This document shows, in pieces, positions 16,806-24,877 of a stretch of 64,000 nucleotides of DNA. The stretch spans positions 23,210-87,209 of IMG/VR virus record IMGVR_UViG_3300033143_004671; one strand, written 5' to 3'. The notes beneath the pieces are model-generated. The model saw nothing but the letters and a program-made list of their open reading frames with translations. It was not told the DNA's origin and searched no databases. Position numbers and translations under genes: made by a program. Origin of the DNA: a virus. Positions within the stretch are counted from its first letter, which is position 1. Every line of letters begins with the position of its first letter.

Positions 16806-16824
16806 CCCGCAATGACGCGGGAGA
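16806..16824 (+). promoter_or_regulatory. Leader hairpin overlapping the ribosome site, copy 4
   Basis: CCCGC (16806-16810), loop AATGAC, GCGGG (16817-16821), followed by AGAAAAGAGAGAATC and ATG at 16837. Confidence 0.6.
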
Positions 16825-16836
16825 AAAGAGAGAATC

Positions 16837-17022
16837 ATGCTAGTTGCAACCGTAGAAATCAGGATCGAGGAAAATGAAGGAGTGGACCTGACCGACAAGC
16901 AGCAAGAGGCCATCGCCGACGCGCTTGAAGCGCGAGATTGGGAAGAAGTGGTCGAGCAAGACCTGCGCGACAAGCTCGGCGATGATCTGATGGATCAAGT
17001 GTGCATAACCCGCAAGTGGTAG
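16837..17022 (+). CDS. Hypothetical acidic protein, 61 aa
   Basis: Rich in Asp/Glu (IRIEENEGVDLTDKQQEAIA). Strand-helix-helix pattern, possibly a small regulator or inhibitor. Fourth gene with the GCGGGAGAA leader. Confidence 0.6.
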   Translation: MLVATVEIRIEENEGVDLTDKQQEAIADALEARDWEEVVEQDLRDKLGDDLMDQVCITRKW

Positions 17023-17086
17023 CCGAGCTTCTGCGGGCCGTCCTGTTGTGCTGTGAGCAGGGCGTCCCGTTGAATCCCGATAACCT

Positions 17087-17110
17087 CTAACCGATTGGAG
17101 AACCATCATG
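17087..17110 (+). repeat. 24-base leader repeat, copy 1
   Basis: The bases from CTAACCGATTGG to the start codon at 17108 are identical to 17624-17647, before another small gene. It contains the Shine-Dalgarno GGAG. Confidence 0.85.
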
Positions 17111-17422
17111 GACAGCGCGAGACTCACAGACGAACACATCGAGGCAATTGCAGAAAACATGTTGCGAGACGCTGCGGATCAGGTCGGCTATACGTTCCGC
17201 TCGGATTGGCGGCGACGCGTGCAGCGACTGGCGGCAGTGCTCGCCGACCACCCGGACGCAATTGTCGTCGCCTGTTGCAATGAAAAAACGGGTGTGCGAT
17301 TCGGCAAACGCCTCTGCCGAGTTGGCCGGTGCCGAGCGCTGGGCCACACATGCACAGATGGACAGGGCTCGGGTTATCGACTGTGGGCCACGTGGGCCAC
17401 ACACGACCTCGCAACGGGATAA
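17108..17422 (+). CDS. Hypothetical protein, 104 aa; 3' part possibly out of frame
   Basis: The first ~60 residues (LTDEHIEAIAENMLRDAADQ onwards) look like a normal helical phage protein. After ACCNEKTG the composition becomes Arg/Gly/Trp-rich and repetitive (LWATWATHD). A frameshift around 17280 or a natural low-complexity tail could both explain it. Leader CTAACCGATTGGAGAACCATC. Confidence 0.5.
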   Translation: MDSARLTDEHIEAIAENMLRDAADQVGYTFRSDWRRRVQRLAAVLADHPDAIVVACCNEKTGVRFGKRLCRVGRCRALGHTCTDGQGSGYRLWATWATHDLATG

Positions 17423-17446
17423 ACCTCTAACGTGGAGGACAGAACA

Positions 17447-17620
17447 ATGAAACTACTCAAACGCACAATCCACGGTGCCCGATACGTCCTGGCAGACGAT
17501 GGGATTGTTCGCCGAGCGGACACACATGATGTCGTTGGCGTCTGGATTCCCGGCGACGCTCTACACGTCTGTGTGACCTGGACAAGCCAATGTGATACGA
17601 TTGAAGAAATCGACGAATAA
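17447..17620 (+). CDS. Hypothetical beta-rich protein, 57 aa
   Basis: Alternating strands (ARYVLADDGIVRRADTHDVV) suggest a small barrel. ATG at 17447 follows GTGGAGGACAGAACA. Unrecognised. Confidence 0.55.
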   Translation: MKLLKRTIHGARYVLADDGIVRRADTHDVVGVWIPGDALHVCVTWTSQCDTIEEIDE

Positions 17621-17623
17621 CCC

Positions 17624-17647
17624 CTAACCGATTGGAGAACCATCATG
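17624..17647 (+). repeat. 24-base leader repeat, copy 2
   Basis: Identical to 17087-17110 and placed the same way relative to its start codon. Confidence 0.85.
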
Positions 17648-17959
17648 ACAGAGACCACACAATACACGATTGAACCAAGCCGGTCGCTGCTCGCGCACAG
17701 CGTCAAGATCGACGGCCGCATTGTTGCATATATCAACTGGCATGGCGGGCTTAATGACGCGACACGCGAACGGATACTGTCAATGTTCAGTGTGGCACCT
17801 GAACTGCTGGCGGCGTGTGAGGCGTTAGTCAGGGAATGCAACATGTATCTCGGGGGCCAGGATCGCAATCCTGACGGGACGTATGAGCAACCGGGCGACG
17901 AATCGATGGCATCCCAAGTGATGATCGCTCAGGCCGCGCTCGCCAAGGCCAGACCATGA
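17645..17959 (+). CDS. Hypothetical early protein with APELLAACEAL motif, 104 aa
   Basis: Contains FSVAPELLAACEALV, a segment widespread in small early proteins of phages infecting Gram-negative bacteria; its role is not established. The flanks are strand-rich (N) and helical (C). Second gene with the GGAGAACCATC leader. Confidence 0.65.
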   Translation: MTETTQYTIEPSRSLLAHSVKIDGRIVAYINWHGGLNDATRERILSMFSVAPELLAACEALVRECNMYLGGQDRNPDGTYEQPGDESMASQVMIAQAALAKARP

Positions 17960-17971
17960 AAGGAAGGCACA

Positions 17972-18181
17972 ATGACCAAACACTACATCAATAATGAGAC
18001 GCTCCGCAACTGGATTACACGATACCAGCACCTCGATTATTACGCTGACCTGACAGCCAAGTGCCGTAGGGCAATCCTGACCTCCTACACGGCATACAGT
18101 AGGAACATGACCACCAAGACGGCAAAGGAACTCACCGAGGAATTGATCGAGCAATTCCCCAATGAACTCATGTATGGATAA
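17972..18181 (+). CDS. Hypothetical helical protein, 69 aa
   Basis: Contains a Tyr-rich helix (WITRYQHLDYYADLTAKCRR) and a charged C-terminal helix (KELTEELIEQFPNEL). Leader GAAAGGAAGGCACA. Unrecognised. Confidence 0.6.
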   Translation: MTKHYINNETLRNWITRYQHLDYYADLTAKCRRAILTSYTAYSRNMTTKTAKELTEELIEQFPNELMYG

Positions 18182-18220
18182 TGGACAGGAGACAGCGGCC
18201 TGCATTGAAAGGACAGGACA

Positions 18221-18901
18221 ATGAGAAACGACCACGACAATTTGATAGGAGACAGGAAGATGGACCAGCATACATACACAATTGGGCAGACGGTAGTAAT
18301 CGAGAAGCATGGTCGCTATGGCACCAGATTAACAACCGATACGGTCAAGAGCATCTGGAAGAATGGTGTTATAGCTCTCCGTGGGACGAAGGATACGTAT
18401 ATGCCGAACGGTAGGAGACGAGGTGAAAGCTATACCAGTTACTATTCGACCTACTACAAGATCAGACCACTCAAGGATGGAGAGACCGCGAAGCAAATCT
18501 TGGCCGACCGAGAAGCCTTGGACAAGGCGGCGTCCGACGAAGCCGAAGCCAAGGAGCGGAAGCGAAATGAGGACATCGACAAATGGTGGGAAGAGACGGG
18601 ACAGGCAATCTGGGAAGCACGGCATACACTGCCTGGTACATTCATGGACGAGAAAGTCGAGATCATCCGGTATATGGATTCGCGCCACGAGGAGAGCTTC
18701 CTGACTTCCTGTATTGTGCTACACTACATCAACAAGTGGAACGGGAGGTCACAAGTTAGCATTCAGTGTGGAGGTATGGTCGGGCGAACGTGGGAGGAGG
18801 AAGACGGACAGACCGGGTCGACCATCAGCACGTTCAGCAGTTCGACGATCAGAGCGGACTCACTAAAGGCCGCCCTGTATGAACTCGTCACCCACAAGTA
18901 A
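18221..18901 (+). CDS. Hypothetical protein, 226 aa
   Basis: An N-terminal strand-rich region (YTIGQTVVIEKHGRYGTR), resembling a small SH3-like or KOW-like barrel, precedes a long charged helix (ADREALDKAASDEAEAKERK) and a mixed C-terminus. Two starts are each preceded by a conserved leader: 18221 (GAAAGGACAGGACA) and 18260 (ATAGGAGACAGGAAG). No family assigned. Confidence 0.65.
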   Translation: MRNDHDNLIGDRKMDQHTYTIGQTVVIEKHGRYGTRLTTDTVKSIWKNGVIALRGTKDTYMPNGRRRGESYTSYYSTYYKIRPLKDGETAKQILADREALDKAASDEAEAKERKRNEDIDKWWEETGQAIWEARHTLPGTFMDEKVEIIRYMDSRHEESFLTSCIVLHYINKWNGRSQVSIQCGGMVGRTWEEEDGQTGSTISTFSSSTIRADSLKAALYELVTHK

Positions 18902-18913
18902 AAGGATAGAACA

Positions 18914-19111
18914 ATGTACGTAGATAAGACACAAATCAGGATGCTCCTGTCCCTCGCACAGAAGGCCATGCTCGACGAGGAGCATTACATCAAGGAACAA
19001 GGCTTTTTGACATCCTCCCATAAGAGCATCAAGAAGCGAGCCAAAACATACTACACCGAGGCATGGGAGCTTCGGAAAGCAATCAACAAGTTCTTCTCTA
19101 TGACAGCATAG
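18914..19111 (+). CDS. Hypothetical helical protein, 65 aa
   Basis: Two amphipathic helices (MLLSLAQKAMLDEEHYIKEQ; YYTEAWELRKAINKFF). Leader AAAAGGATAGAACA. Unrecognised. Confidence 0.6.
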   Translation: MYVDKTQIRMLLSLAQKAMLDEEHYIKEQGFLTSSHKSIKKRAKTYYTEAWELRKAINKFFSMTA

Positions 19112-19122
19112 GAGACAGACCA

Positions 19123-19371
19123 ATGACCTCGCATGTACCACTCACATGGATCGAACCGGGACACGACATCGACATCCTTCGGGTCGTCCTGAACGACGAT
19201 ACTCAAATCGGACACATCCGCATCGATAGGAAAGGAGGTAAGAATACGTACGTGGCGAACGCCTACACGAACAGGCACGTAGGCTGGGCGATCCTGGAGC
19301 ACAGCGACTTAGGCATGGCCCAGTGGTGGATCGCCACTCAATGGCAGGAATATCAAGACGGACTAGCATAG
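19123..19371 (+). CDS. Hypothetical protein, 82 aa
   Basis: Strand-rich N-terminus (IDILRVVLNDDTQIGHIRID) and Trp-rich C-terminus (MAQWWIATQWQEYQ). Start 19123 chosen for ATAGGAGACAGACCA upstream. Unrecognised. Confidence 0.6.
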   Translation: MTSHVPLTWIEPGHDIDILRVVLNDDTQIGHIRIDRKGGKNTYVANAYTNRHVGWAILEHSDLGMAQWWIATQWQEYQDGLA

Positions 19372-19382
19372 GAGACAGGAAG

Positions 19383-19628
19383 ATGATCGAGAACAAGTTC
19401 AGATTCGTCGTGGCGGACAAGGATGTCCGTAGCATAGCCCTTACCTACGTGGACGAGCGTGGTAACTACGATGCCTGCTTAGGCTACTATAGGGCGAAGA
19501 AATGGAAGACCTTCGACGGAGCCGACAAGGCGGCACAGCGAGTATCTAAGCTAAACCCCATCGGTGGACCGAACCTCGTCGTCCAACGGATCGCGAAGAA
19601 TAGTGAGGGTAAATGGGTAAGGGCATAG
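19383..19628 (+). CDS. Hypothetical protein, 81 aa
   Basis: FRFVVADKDVRSIALTYVDE and later helices suggest a compact alpha/beta domain. ATG at 19383 is preceded by ATAGGAGACAGGAAG. Unrecognised. Confidence 0.6.
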   Translation: MIENKFRFVVADKDVRSIALTYVDERGNYDACLGYYRAKKWKTFDGADKAAQRVSKLNPIGGPNLVVQRIAKNSEGKWVRA

Positions 19629-19670
19629 AACGCCCTGTAAGGCCCTAACCGCAACCAATGTACCAAAGGA

Positions 19671-19715
19671 CGTTTCGACAGTCGAAACGCCTTAGAACCA
19701 AACCTCGTACGTCCT
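19671..19715 (+). promoter_or_regulatory. 9-1-9 palindrome followed by a conserved regulatory motif
   Basis: CGTTTCGAC A GTCGAAACG (19671-19689) is a perfect palindrome. CTTAGAACCAAACCTCGTAC and GTCCT (19691-19715) follow and match 54868-54892 at 21 of 25 positions. It lies in the 119-base gap before the DUF932 gene, a likely operator/promoter site. Confidence 0.6.
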
Positions 19716-19747
19716 AGACGGGCGTACAAACGATAGGAGACAGGCAG

Positions 19748-20764
19748 ATGTCACACGAAGTTACAGTAAGGGAAGATGGAACCGCCGAGGCCGCCTACGC
19801 CCTCAAGCCTGCATGGCATGGATTGGGCACGGTCCTCGATCACACAATGGATTCAGCGGAGGCAATGAAGGTTGCTCAGTTGAACTGGGATGTGGAGCAA
19901 GAGCCACTGTACTGGCATGAGGTCAAGGATGAGATGATCGAAGGAAAGCACGTAGTAAAGAGGCATCACGTACCCGGCAGTATGGTCAACCTTCGGTCGG
20001 ACAATCACGAGGTCCTGGGCGTTGTGAGTGATACATACAAGGTGGTCCAAAACAGTGAGGCGTTCGGGTTCGTAGACGACCTGCTCCCGGATGGTATCAT
20101 CAAGTATGATTCGGTCGGATCACTCAAGGGTGGGAAGGTCGTCTGGCTCCTGGCTAAGATGCCTGAGGAGTTTGAGGTCGCAGCGGGCGATACCTTAGAA
20201 CAGTACATTCTGTTCTTGACAGCCCACGATGGCTCACACGCTGTGCAGATCATGCCAACCTCGGTCAGGGTGGTGTGCTGGAATACGTACAAGCTTGCCA
20301 CGCAGGACGCCACGAAGCGGATGCTGTCGATGAGGCACACCACAAACATCAAGGACCGCCTCGAAGAGGCGAGGCAGATGCTAATGTCCGTCAACAAGAA
20401 GTTCAATAAATACCACGAGACAGCCAGGGCACTCGCCAAGACCTCAATCGACGGCAAGAAGTTCCAGGCATTCCTCAACGTCCTAATTCCGGACGAGGAG
20501 CACATGAACAACACCCGACGTGAGAACAAGCGGCGGGCCATCGAGGAGTGCCTGCTCAGTCACGAGAACCAATTGCCTTCCATGCGAGGAACGGCATGGG
20601 CGGCCTTCAACGCAGTGACCCAGTGGGCCGATCATGACTACAACTTCCGCGAGACAAGGCAAACGTCCCGCGAGGAGAATCGCATGGCAAGTGCCCTATG
20701 GGGTTCACAGGCAAACTTCAAGAGTTCGGCACTGGCGTTAGCAACCAAGGCGTTCTTGGATTGA
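19748..20764 (+). CDS. DUF932 protein (phage/plasmid-like, TIGR03299 type)
   Basis: 338 residues. PAWHGLGTVLD near residue 22, LGVVSDTYKVVQNSEAFGFV around 90-109, and VRVVCWNTYKLA around 175 are hallmarks of the DUF932 family found in phages and plasmids. The biochemical role is not known; members are often early or near recombination genes. It has its own upstream regulatory gap, so it may be expressed more strongly than the small genes around it. Confidence 0.85.
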   Translation: MSHEVTVREDGTAEAAYALKPAWHGLGTVLDHTMDSAEAMKVAQLNWDVEQEPLYWHEVKDEMIEGKHVVKRHHVPGSMVNLRSDNHEVLGVVSDTYKVVQNSEAFGFVDDLLPDGIIKYDSVGSLKGGKVVWLLAKMPEEFEVAAGDTLEQYILFLTAHDGSHAVQIMPTSVRVVCWNTYKLATQDATKRMLSMRHTTNIKDRLEEARQMLMSVNKKFNKYHETARALAKTSIDGKKFQAFLNVLIPDEEHMNNTRRENKRRAIEECLLSHENQLPSMRGTAWAAFNAVTQWADHDYNFRETRQTSREENRMASALWGSQANFKSSALALATKAFLD

Positions 20765-20776
20765 AGGAGATCAAAG

Positions 20777-20959
20777 ATGGAAATGACCGTGACAATCGAT
20801 CTAACCGACGGCGACGGTCGCGGAGCAGTCCTAGTCAACGATGTTCCCGTAGCAAAAGCGATGGGCGATCAGACTTGGGTGTCTTCGATGATAGCCGATG
20901 GTATCGTAAAAACACTGCAACAACTAGGGTACGATGTAAAACTAGTCCACAAGGACTAA
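20777..20959 (+). CDS. Hypothetical protein, 60 aa
   Basis: MEMTVTIDLTDGDGRGAVLV begins a small beta-rich domain with a terminal helix. Leader TGAAGGAGATCAAAG overlaps the DUF932 stop. Unrecognised. Confidence 0.55.
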   Translation: MEMTVTIDLTDGDGRGAVLVNDVPVAKAMGDQTWVSSMIADGIVKTLQQLGYDVKLVHKD

Positions 20960-20960
20960 C

Positions 20961-21014
20961 TACGGCATGATCCCGAGGGCTCCCTTTCGGGGGAGCCCGA
21001 CGGCCTGTGCCGTA
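20961..21014 (+). promoter_or_regulatory. Strong nested hairpin
   Basis: Inner stem GGGCTCCC (20977-20984) pairs with GGGAGCCC (20991-20998) over loop TTTCGG; outer stem TACGGCA (20961-20967) pairs with TGCCGTA (21008-21014). No T-run follows. Possibly an attenuator or processing site between early transcripts; the last 13 bases recur at 15834-15846. Confidence 0.6.
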
Positions 21015-21057
21015 TAGGACGACACAGCACGAGACCTTAGATGCAGGAGACAGACAG

Positions 21058-21651
21058 ATGAAAGCAATAGCAACAGACCACATGAGGAAACTGGCCGAAG
21101 TATTTACCGAACTATCAGAAGGGACAAGGGAGGGCTTTCACGAACCCGACGAGCAAGGTATCAAACTAGTCGCTGTGATAGGGACGACGTTGGATAACGC
21201 CTTCGGTTCTCACATCGCAGTAGACCAACTAACAGCGGGGCATCAAGAAGCCGTCGTAGTATTCGAGCGACGGGTGGGCAATGCCCGGAAGACATATCAA
21301 ATGAACCTCGCCGACCTATGTGCCCTCGCCAAGATCGGAGCGAGTCAGCTTCTGAGGTATACGATAGAGGAAACATCTATCGGCGACGCCCAGCACGAAC
21401 GCCGACGAGAGATCGTCGTGTCGTATATGCATGTGGATGGAGAAAATGGACATGTGCTAAGTCCAACAGAGCACATGAATGTCTACTCCCTAGCTAACGG
21501 ATTTGGTGACCTCGCACCAGGACAACTCAGACAAATCGACGGCGGCTACGACTGGTCTCACGTCAGGGACAGTGACGAGTTCGGCGTGCAGCGGATGTAC
21601 GATGAGTTATGCAGGATCCTCGAGGCCAAGGGTATTGAAATACCCGAATGA
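21058..21651 (+). CDS. Hypothetical protein, 197 aa
   Basis: Mixed alpha/beta (MRKLAEVFTELSEGTREGFH; VVVFERRVGNARKTYQMNLA). No motif recognised. ATG at 21058 follows CAGGAGACAGACAG. Confidence 0.6.
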   Translation: MKAIATDHMRKLAEVFTELSEGTREGFHEPDEQGIKLVAVIGTTLDNAFGSHIAVDQLTAGHQEAVVVFERRVGNARKTYQMNLADLCALAKIGASQLLRYTIEETSIGDAQHERRREIVVSYMHVDGENGHVLSPTEHMNVYSLANGFGDLAPGQLRQIDGGYDWSHVRDSDEFGVQRMYDELCRILEAKGIEIPE

Positions 21652-21664
21652 AAGGAACAAGAGG

Positions 21665-21892
21665 ATGACAATCGAAAGTTTAATGAACGCTCTACAGCGT
21701 GCGATTGATGCTCGGCACGAGTGCAATAAAGCCCACGACGCCTACGAAGGGTACTCATGGGGATGGGCAGGTTCGCGAGTCATCAAAGCCGTAAATAAAG
21801 CCCAAGCTGATTTTGAGGAAGCACTGGTCGGGTTCATCGACGACAGAATACGAAAGGCACTTGAAAGAAAGGAACAGGAAAAAGATGACTAA
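21665..21892 (+). CDS. Hypothetical helical protein, 75 aa
   Basis: Start 21665 follows GAAAGGAACAAGAGG. Almost entirely helical, ending in a charged tail (RKALERKEQEKDD), consistent with a small dimeric protein. Its end overlaps the next start by 8 bases. Confidence 0.6.
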   Translation: MTIESLMNALQRAIDARHECNKAHDAYEGYSWGWAGSRVIKAVNKAQADFEEALVGFIDDRIRKALERKEQEKDD

Positions 21893-22169
21893 GACACAGA
21901 ATCAGATAATGAGGGACCCGGACCCGTTCGATGAACTGAAGGCAGAAATCCAGGGTCTTCTAAACGCGACCAAACGAATTATCAGGACACATAGGATTGG
22001 CGCTTATAAAGCTATGGAACTTTGTAGCGCGATGCTACGGTCGTGGGACGGCCTAAAAGACCTCGAGCCAGGCAACATCGACAAGGTGGATAGCCTGATC
22101 GGCCATCTGTTAGACAGGCGGGACGCACTCGCGAAGGAACTCAGACGATTGGAAGGTAAAAACCAATGA
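21885..22169 (+). CDS. Hypothetical helical protein, 94 aa
   Basis: Helical with several basic residues (NATKRIIRTHRIGAYKAMEL). Coupled to both neighbours by short overlaps. Unrecognised. Confidence 0.6.
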   Translation: MTKTQNQIMRDPDPFDELKAEIQGLLNATKRIIRTHRIGAYKAMELCSAMLRSWDGLKDLEPGNIDKVDSLIGHLLDRRDALAKELRRLEGKNQ

Positions 22170-22366
22170 GCGAAAAACGACTCGACGAAATAGTAGGGCA
22201 GTTGTTGACCGAGCACGGTCTTCCTACTGTCCTACTCGCAATGGCCAATTGGCATACAATGCAAGCGCAGCGAGCCAAGACTAAAGGGGCCTCGATACGA
22301 TTACATAAGCAGCGGACGGAGCTGCTCAACGTCAAGACTGATTTCCAGGAACAGGAGATATGGTAA
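22166..22366 (+). CDS. Hypothetical protein, 66 aa
   Basis: Begins MSEKRLDEIVGQLLTEHGLP, a pattern shared by many small phage proteins of unknown role. Starts on an ATGA overlap. Confidence 0.55.
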   Translation: MSEKRLDEIVGQLLTEHGLPTVLLAMANWHTMQAQRAKTKGASIRLHKQRTELLNVKTDFQEQEIW

Positions 22367-22518
22367 TGAAGCAGAAGCGACAGATACGTACGAGGATCGT
22401 TTCTCCCGTACGATCTCACCCGAACGATGTATTGTACGTTGGGGACGAGAAAACACGTCAGAAACGATCCTCGCAACGATTTCACGCGGACAGAAAGGAT
22501 GGTACATCGTATGACTGA
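22366..22518 (+). CDS. Small basic ORF, 50 aa, spanning an inverted repeat
   Basis: ATG overlaps the previous stop (TAATG). The product is very basic (MKQKRQIRTRIVSPVRSHPN). The frame contains both arms of the inverted repeat 22391-22473, so it may be a leader peptide or simply an open frame through a regulatory element. Confidence 0.35.
   Translation: MKQKRQIRTRIVSPVRSHPNDVLYVGDEKTRQKRSSQRFHADRKDGTSYD
22386..22473. promoter_or_regulatory. Inverted-repeat regulatory element (14-bp arms)
   Basis: CGAGGATCGTTTCT (22391-22404) and its exact complement AGAAACGATCCTCG (22460-22473) are 55 bases apart. Related motifs occur at 30274-30287, 54800-54817, 54868-54892, 19691-19715, and inside the primase gene (9663-9689). 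Confidence 0.7.
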
Positions 22519-22744
22519 CAAGGACAAACAGAAACCCGAGGTAACGGACGAGGGAGGCATCACCAGCAGCACCGCCCCGTCGGCGAGACGGGAGGGGGAG
22601 ACGTGGGCCGAGACGGTAAAGCGGGTGACCGGGCCCGCGATGGAACGGGCACAAGAGAGTGACACCGTGGCATCCGAACCTCTGACCGATCCGTGGGGCG
22701 AGGTGTATGACGACGGCAATGGGCAGAAAGGAGGGGAAGAATGA
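22511..22744 (+). CDS. Hypothetical acidic protein, 77 aa
   Basis: Low-complexity, Glu/Asp/Ser/Gly-rich, probably disordered. ATG at 22511 follows AGAAAGGATGGTACATCGT. Ends on the next ATG (ATGA). Confidence 0.55.
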   Translation: MTDKDKQKPEVTDEGGITSSTAPSARREGETWAETVKRVTGPAMERAQESDTVASEPLTDPWGEVYDDGNGQKGGEE

Positions 22745-23352
22745 CGGTCACACCGAGAGACGCGGCAAATATGTTCACACACACACTAGTCGATTTCATC
22801 AACAACAAGCAGGTATTTCATCTAACCAAAAGATCAATCGAGAACATCAGAACGGAGTTAAGGCTCCGTCACGACCAAGAGGAAGACCAGGAAAACGAAA
22901 GGAAGAAGGACATGGCACAGTACATCGACATCAGTAGTCTCGTCGGACGAGGAGGAAAAAGTAGTCTAAGGTGCCCGGACGATAGGATGACTTATAGAGC
23001 ATCCATCTCTAAGGCAAAGCAAGGGGCGAATCGCAAGGTGGCCTTACGCATTGGTAAGGCCCTTATGGAGCAGTCCAGGCTCGAGGCGGGAGACAAAGTA
23101 GAACTGCTCTTCGATCCCGATACCAACAGTGGTATCATCCGACTGTCCCAAACGGGTAAAGGCCTCAGGCTCAGTCCCATTGGCAACGATGCCGAGGACA
23201 GAAAGGCAAAGCAGGGCACTTATGCTAACTGCACTATCGGATTCCAGTGGCGCAAGGAACTCGGGATACCGAAATCCGATACAACGGTTCTCTGTGTCTC
23301 CGAAGTACAAGGCTATGAAATACACTTCATCATCCCAGACGAGAAGGATTAA
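22741..23352 (+). CDS. Hypothetical protein, 203 aa
   Basis: A helical N-terminus with a charged linker (HDQEEDQENERKKDM) leads into a strand-rich C-terminal domain (KVALRIGKALMEQSRLEAGD ... GYEIHFIIPD) with the look of an AbrB- or Bet-like small barrel pair. No family assigned. Confidence 0.6.
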   Translation: MTVTPRDAANMFTHTLVDFINNKQVFHLTKRSIENIRTELRLRHDQEEDQENERKKDMAQYIDISSLVGRGGKSSLRCPDDRMTYRASISKAKQGANRKVALRIGKALMEQSRLEAGDKVELLFDPDTNSGIIRLSQTGKGLRLSPIGNDAEDRKAKQGTYANCTIGFQWRKELGIPKSDTTVLCVSEVQGYEIHFIIPDEKD

Positions 23353-23368
23353 GGGAGGAGGATCCAAT

Positions 23369-23530
23369 ATGGCGACGAAACAGGCACAAAAATCCCTCAC
23401 AACAATCATCAGCCATATCGAGACATGGCGAAGGAGGTATGCGAAAAACCTCGACCCGACGGCACGATCCAGGGAAGCCCTGAGGACCCTAAAGAGATTG
23501 CTCGTCAAGGTCGAGTCGAAAAAAGATTGA
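23369..23530 (+). CDS. Small basic protein, 53 aa
   Basis: ATG at 23369 behind GGGAGGAGGATCCAAT, a strong ribosome site. Contains WRRRYAKNLDPTARSREALR, a positively charged helix pair. Unrecognised. Confidence 0.55.
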   Translation: MATKQAQKSLTTIISHIETWRRRYAKNLDPTARSREALRTLKRLLVKVESKKD

Positions 23531-23673
23531 GTTCCATGACAGGAAACCAACGAGGCATGTATAATGATTATGACTGTCTCCTGGTCGATGTGCTGGTCGG
23601 TGTCGGGCGATGCACCGGCCGGCCATCGGCCGTTATATCGAGTAAGGAAAATATCGCCCACAGGAGACATCAC

Positions 23674-24306
23674 ATGGATGAATCAGTCGCCCAAGAGGTT
23701 CCCGAATTAAGTTCAGTACTCGACCTCATATACCAACAGGCCAATTTTTGCTATAGACGGCTGCCCTATCCGAAACCTCACGACGTAGAAGACCTGGAAC
23801 AGGAGGGTAAACTACTCTATGTGAGGCTTGCATCGAAGTATGATCCAAACCGTGGGGCGAAGTTCACGACTCTGTTGCACATATCCCTCGTGAATATGTA
23901 CACCGGGATTTTACAGAAAGCATGGAGGCCTCACAACCACTTCGGGCAGGTGATGGATGTGGATAATCTCGACGAGTTCAGTGAGCCGGTGGCACGGAGT
24001 GAACCGGAGACAAGACTATCGGAGATATTCCTGCTGAGGCTCAGTCGGGATGCTTATCTATTCGCAAGGGAGTTCCTACATCCAGGCGACGAGTTTATTG
24101 CCTGGCAGCTTGTCGAGTATGGCAACCTTTCCCCATCCCCCATGCGGACGAAGAAACGCCTTCGCCGATTCTTCGGGCTCACGGACAAACAGACACGAAC
24201 GATCCTCGCGGAGTTAGCCTATAAGCTATCGCGGGCATCCGTAGAGCCTGGAGTAGTCGAGGAAGAGAAAACCAAAGAAGAAAAGAACCAGGAGGAAGCC
24301 ACCTAA
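23674..24306 (+). CDS. Sigma-70-like transcription factor
   Basis: 210 residues. DVEDLEQEGKLLYVRLASKY and DPNRGAKFTTLLHISLVNMY reproduce sigma region 2 (2.1-2.3), which melts promoters and contacts RNA polymerase. A C-terminal GLTDKQTRTILAELAYKLSR is consistent with the region 4 helix-turn-helix. A Glu-rich tail ends the protein. ATG at 23674 follows CACAGGAGACATCAC; the upstream open frame is likely untranslated leader. As a late gene of the rightward block it is a good candidate activator of the virion operon. Confidence 0.75.
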   Translation: MDESVAQEVPELSSVLDLIYQQANFCYRRLPYPKPHDVEDLEQEGKLLYVRLASKYDPNRGAKFTTLLHISLVNMYTGILQKAWRPHNHFGQVMDVDNLDEFSEPVARSEPETRLSEIFLLRLSRDAYLFAREFLHPGDEFIAWQLVEYGNLSPSPMRTKKRLRRFFGLTDKQTRTILAELAYKLSRASVEPGVVEEEKTKEEKNQEEAT

Positions 24307-24356
24307 AAGCAAAATGATGCACGAGAAAGATTGACCCCTAAGAAAGGAAGAGGGAA

Positions 24357-24851
24357 ATGAAACATATAGAAAAGAATGGCGTCCATACAATCGAGTATGA
24401 TTGTGAGTGCCCAACGTGTGAAGGCTCCGGATTGTTTGTAGGACTCGCTGAACGTGATGGTGCCGCGGTTGTCTGTAATTTATGCAGAGGTACAGGAAAG
24501 CGCCACACCAAAATCATTTGGAAGGACTTTACTGGGAAAAAGCCCAAGCTAGGAGTAAAACGAGTCTTCGCTACCAATCCAGGAATCTGTATCGGAGAGA
24601 ACAAGAAGAAAAGATTGCTCCTCACCCACTTTGGCGGTCTGTCCTATGAAGAATGGCTACGAGGTGACGAGTTTACACCAGGTACGGAGGACCGCCAGCA
24701 CACTTGTCCAGCGTGGTGGTATCAATTGGCTGACTACGACAAGAAACCGAATTGGAAAGAATGCAATTCTTTAGGTCGTACGTTTCCGCACTGTTCATCC
24801 TTCCGAAATAAAGAGAAGTGCTGGGCACGATGGGATAGAGAGAACGCCTAA
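24357..24851 (+). CDS. DnaJ-type zinc-binding protein, 164 aa
   Basis: CPTCEGSGL (about 18-26) and CNLCRGTGK (about 40-48) are two CxxCxGxG motifs of the DnaJ Cys-rich domain, enough for one zinc site. A third Cys cluster lies near the C-terminus (CNSLGRTFPHC...C). It could help protein folding or bind nucleic acid. Leader AGAAAGGAAGAGGGAA. Last rightward gene before the terminator. Confidence 0.7.
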   Translation: MKHIEKNGVHTIEYDCECPTCEGSGLFVGLAERDGAAVVCNLCRGTGKRHTKIIWKDFTGKKPKLGVKRVFATNPGICIGENKKKRLLLTHFGGLSYEEWLRGDEFTPGTEDRQHTCPAWWYQLADYDKKPNWKECNSLGRTFPHCSSFRNKEKCWARWDRENA

Positions 24852-24877
24852 TACTGATACTTCGATATGTAAACCGA

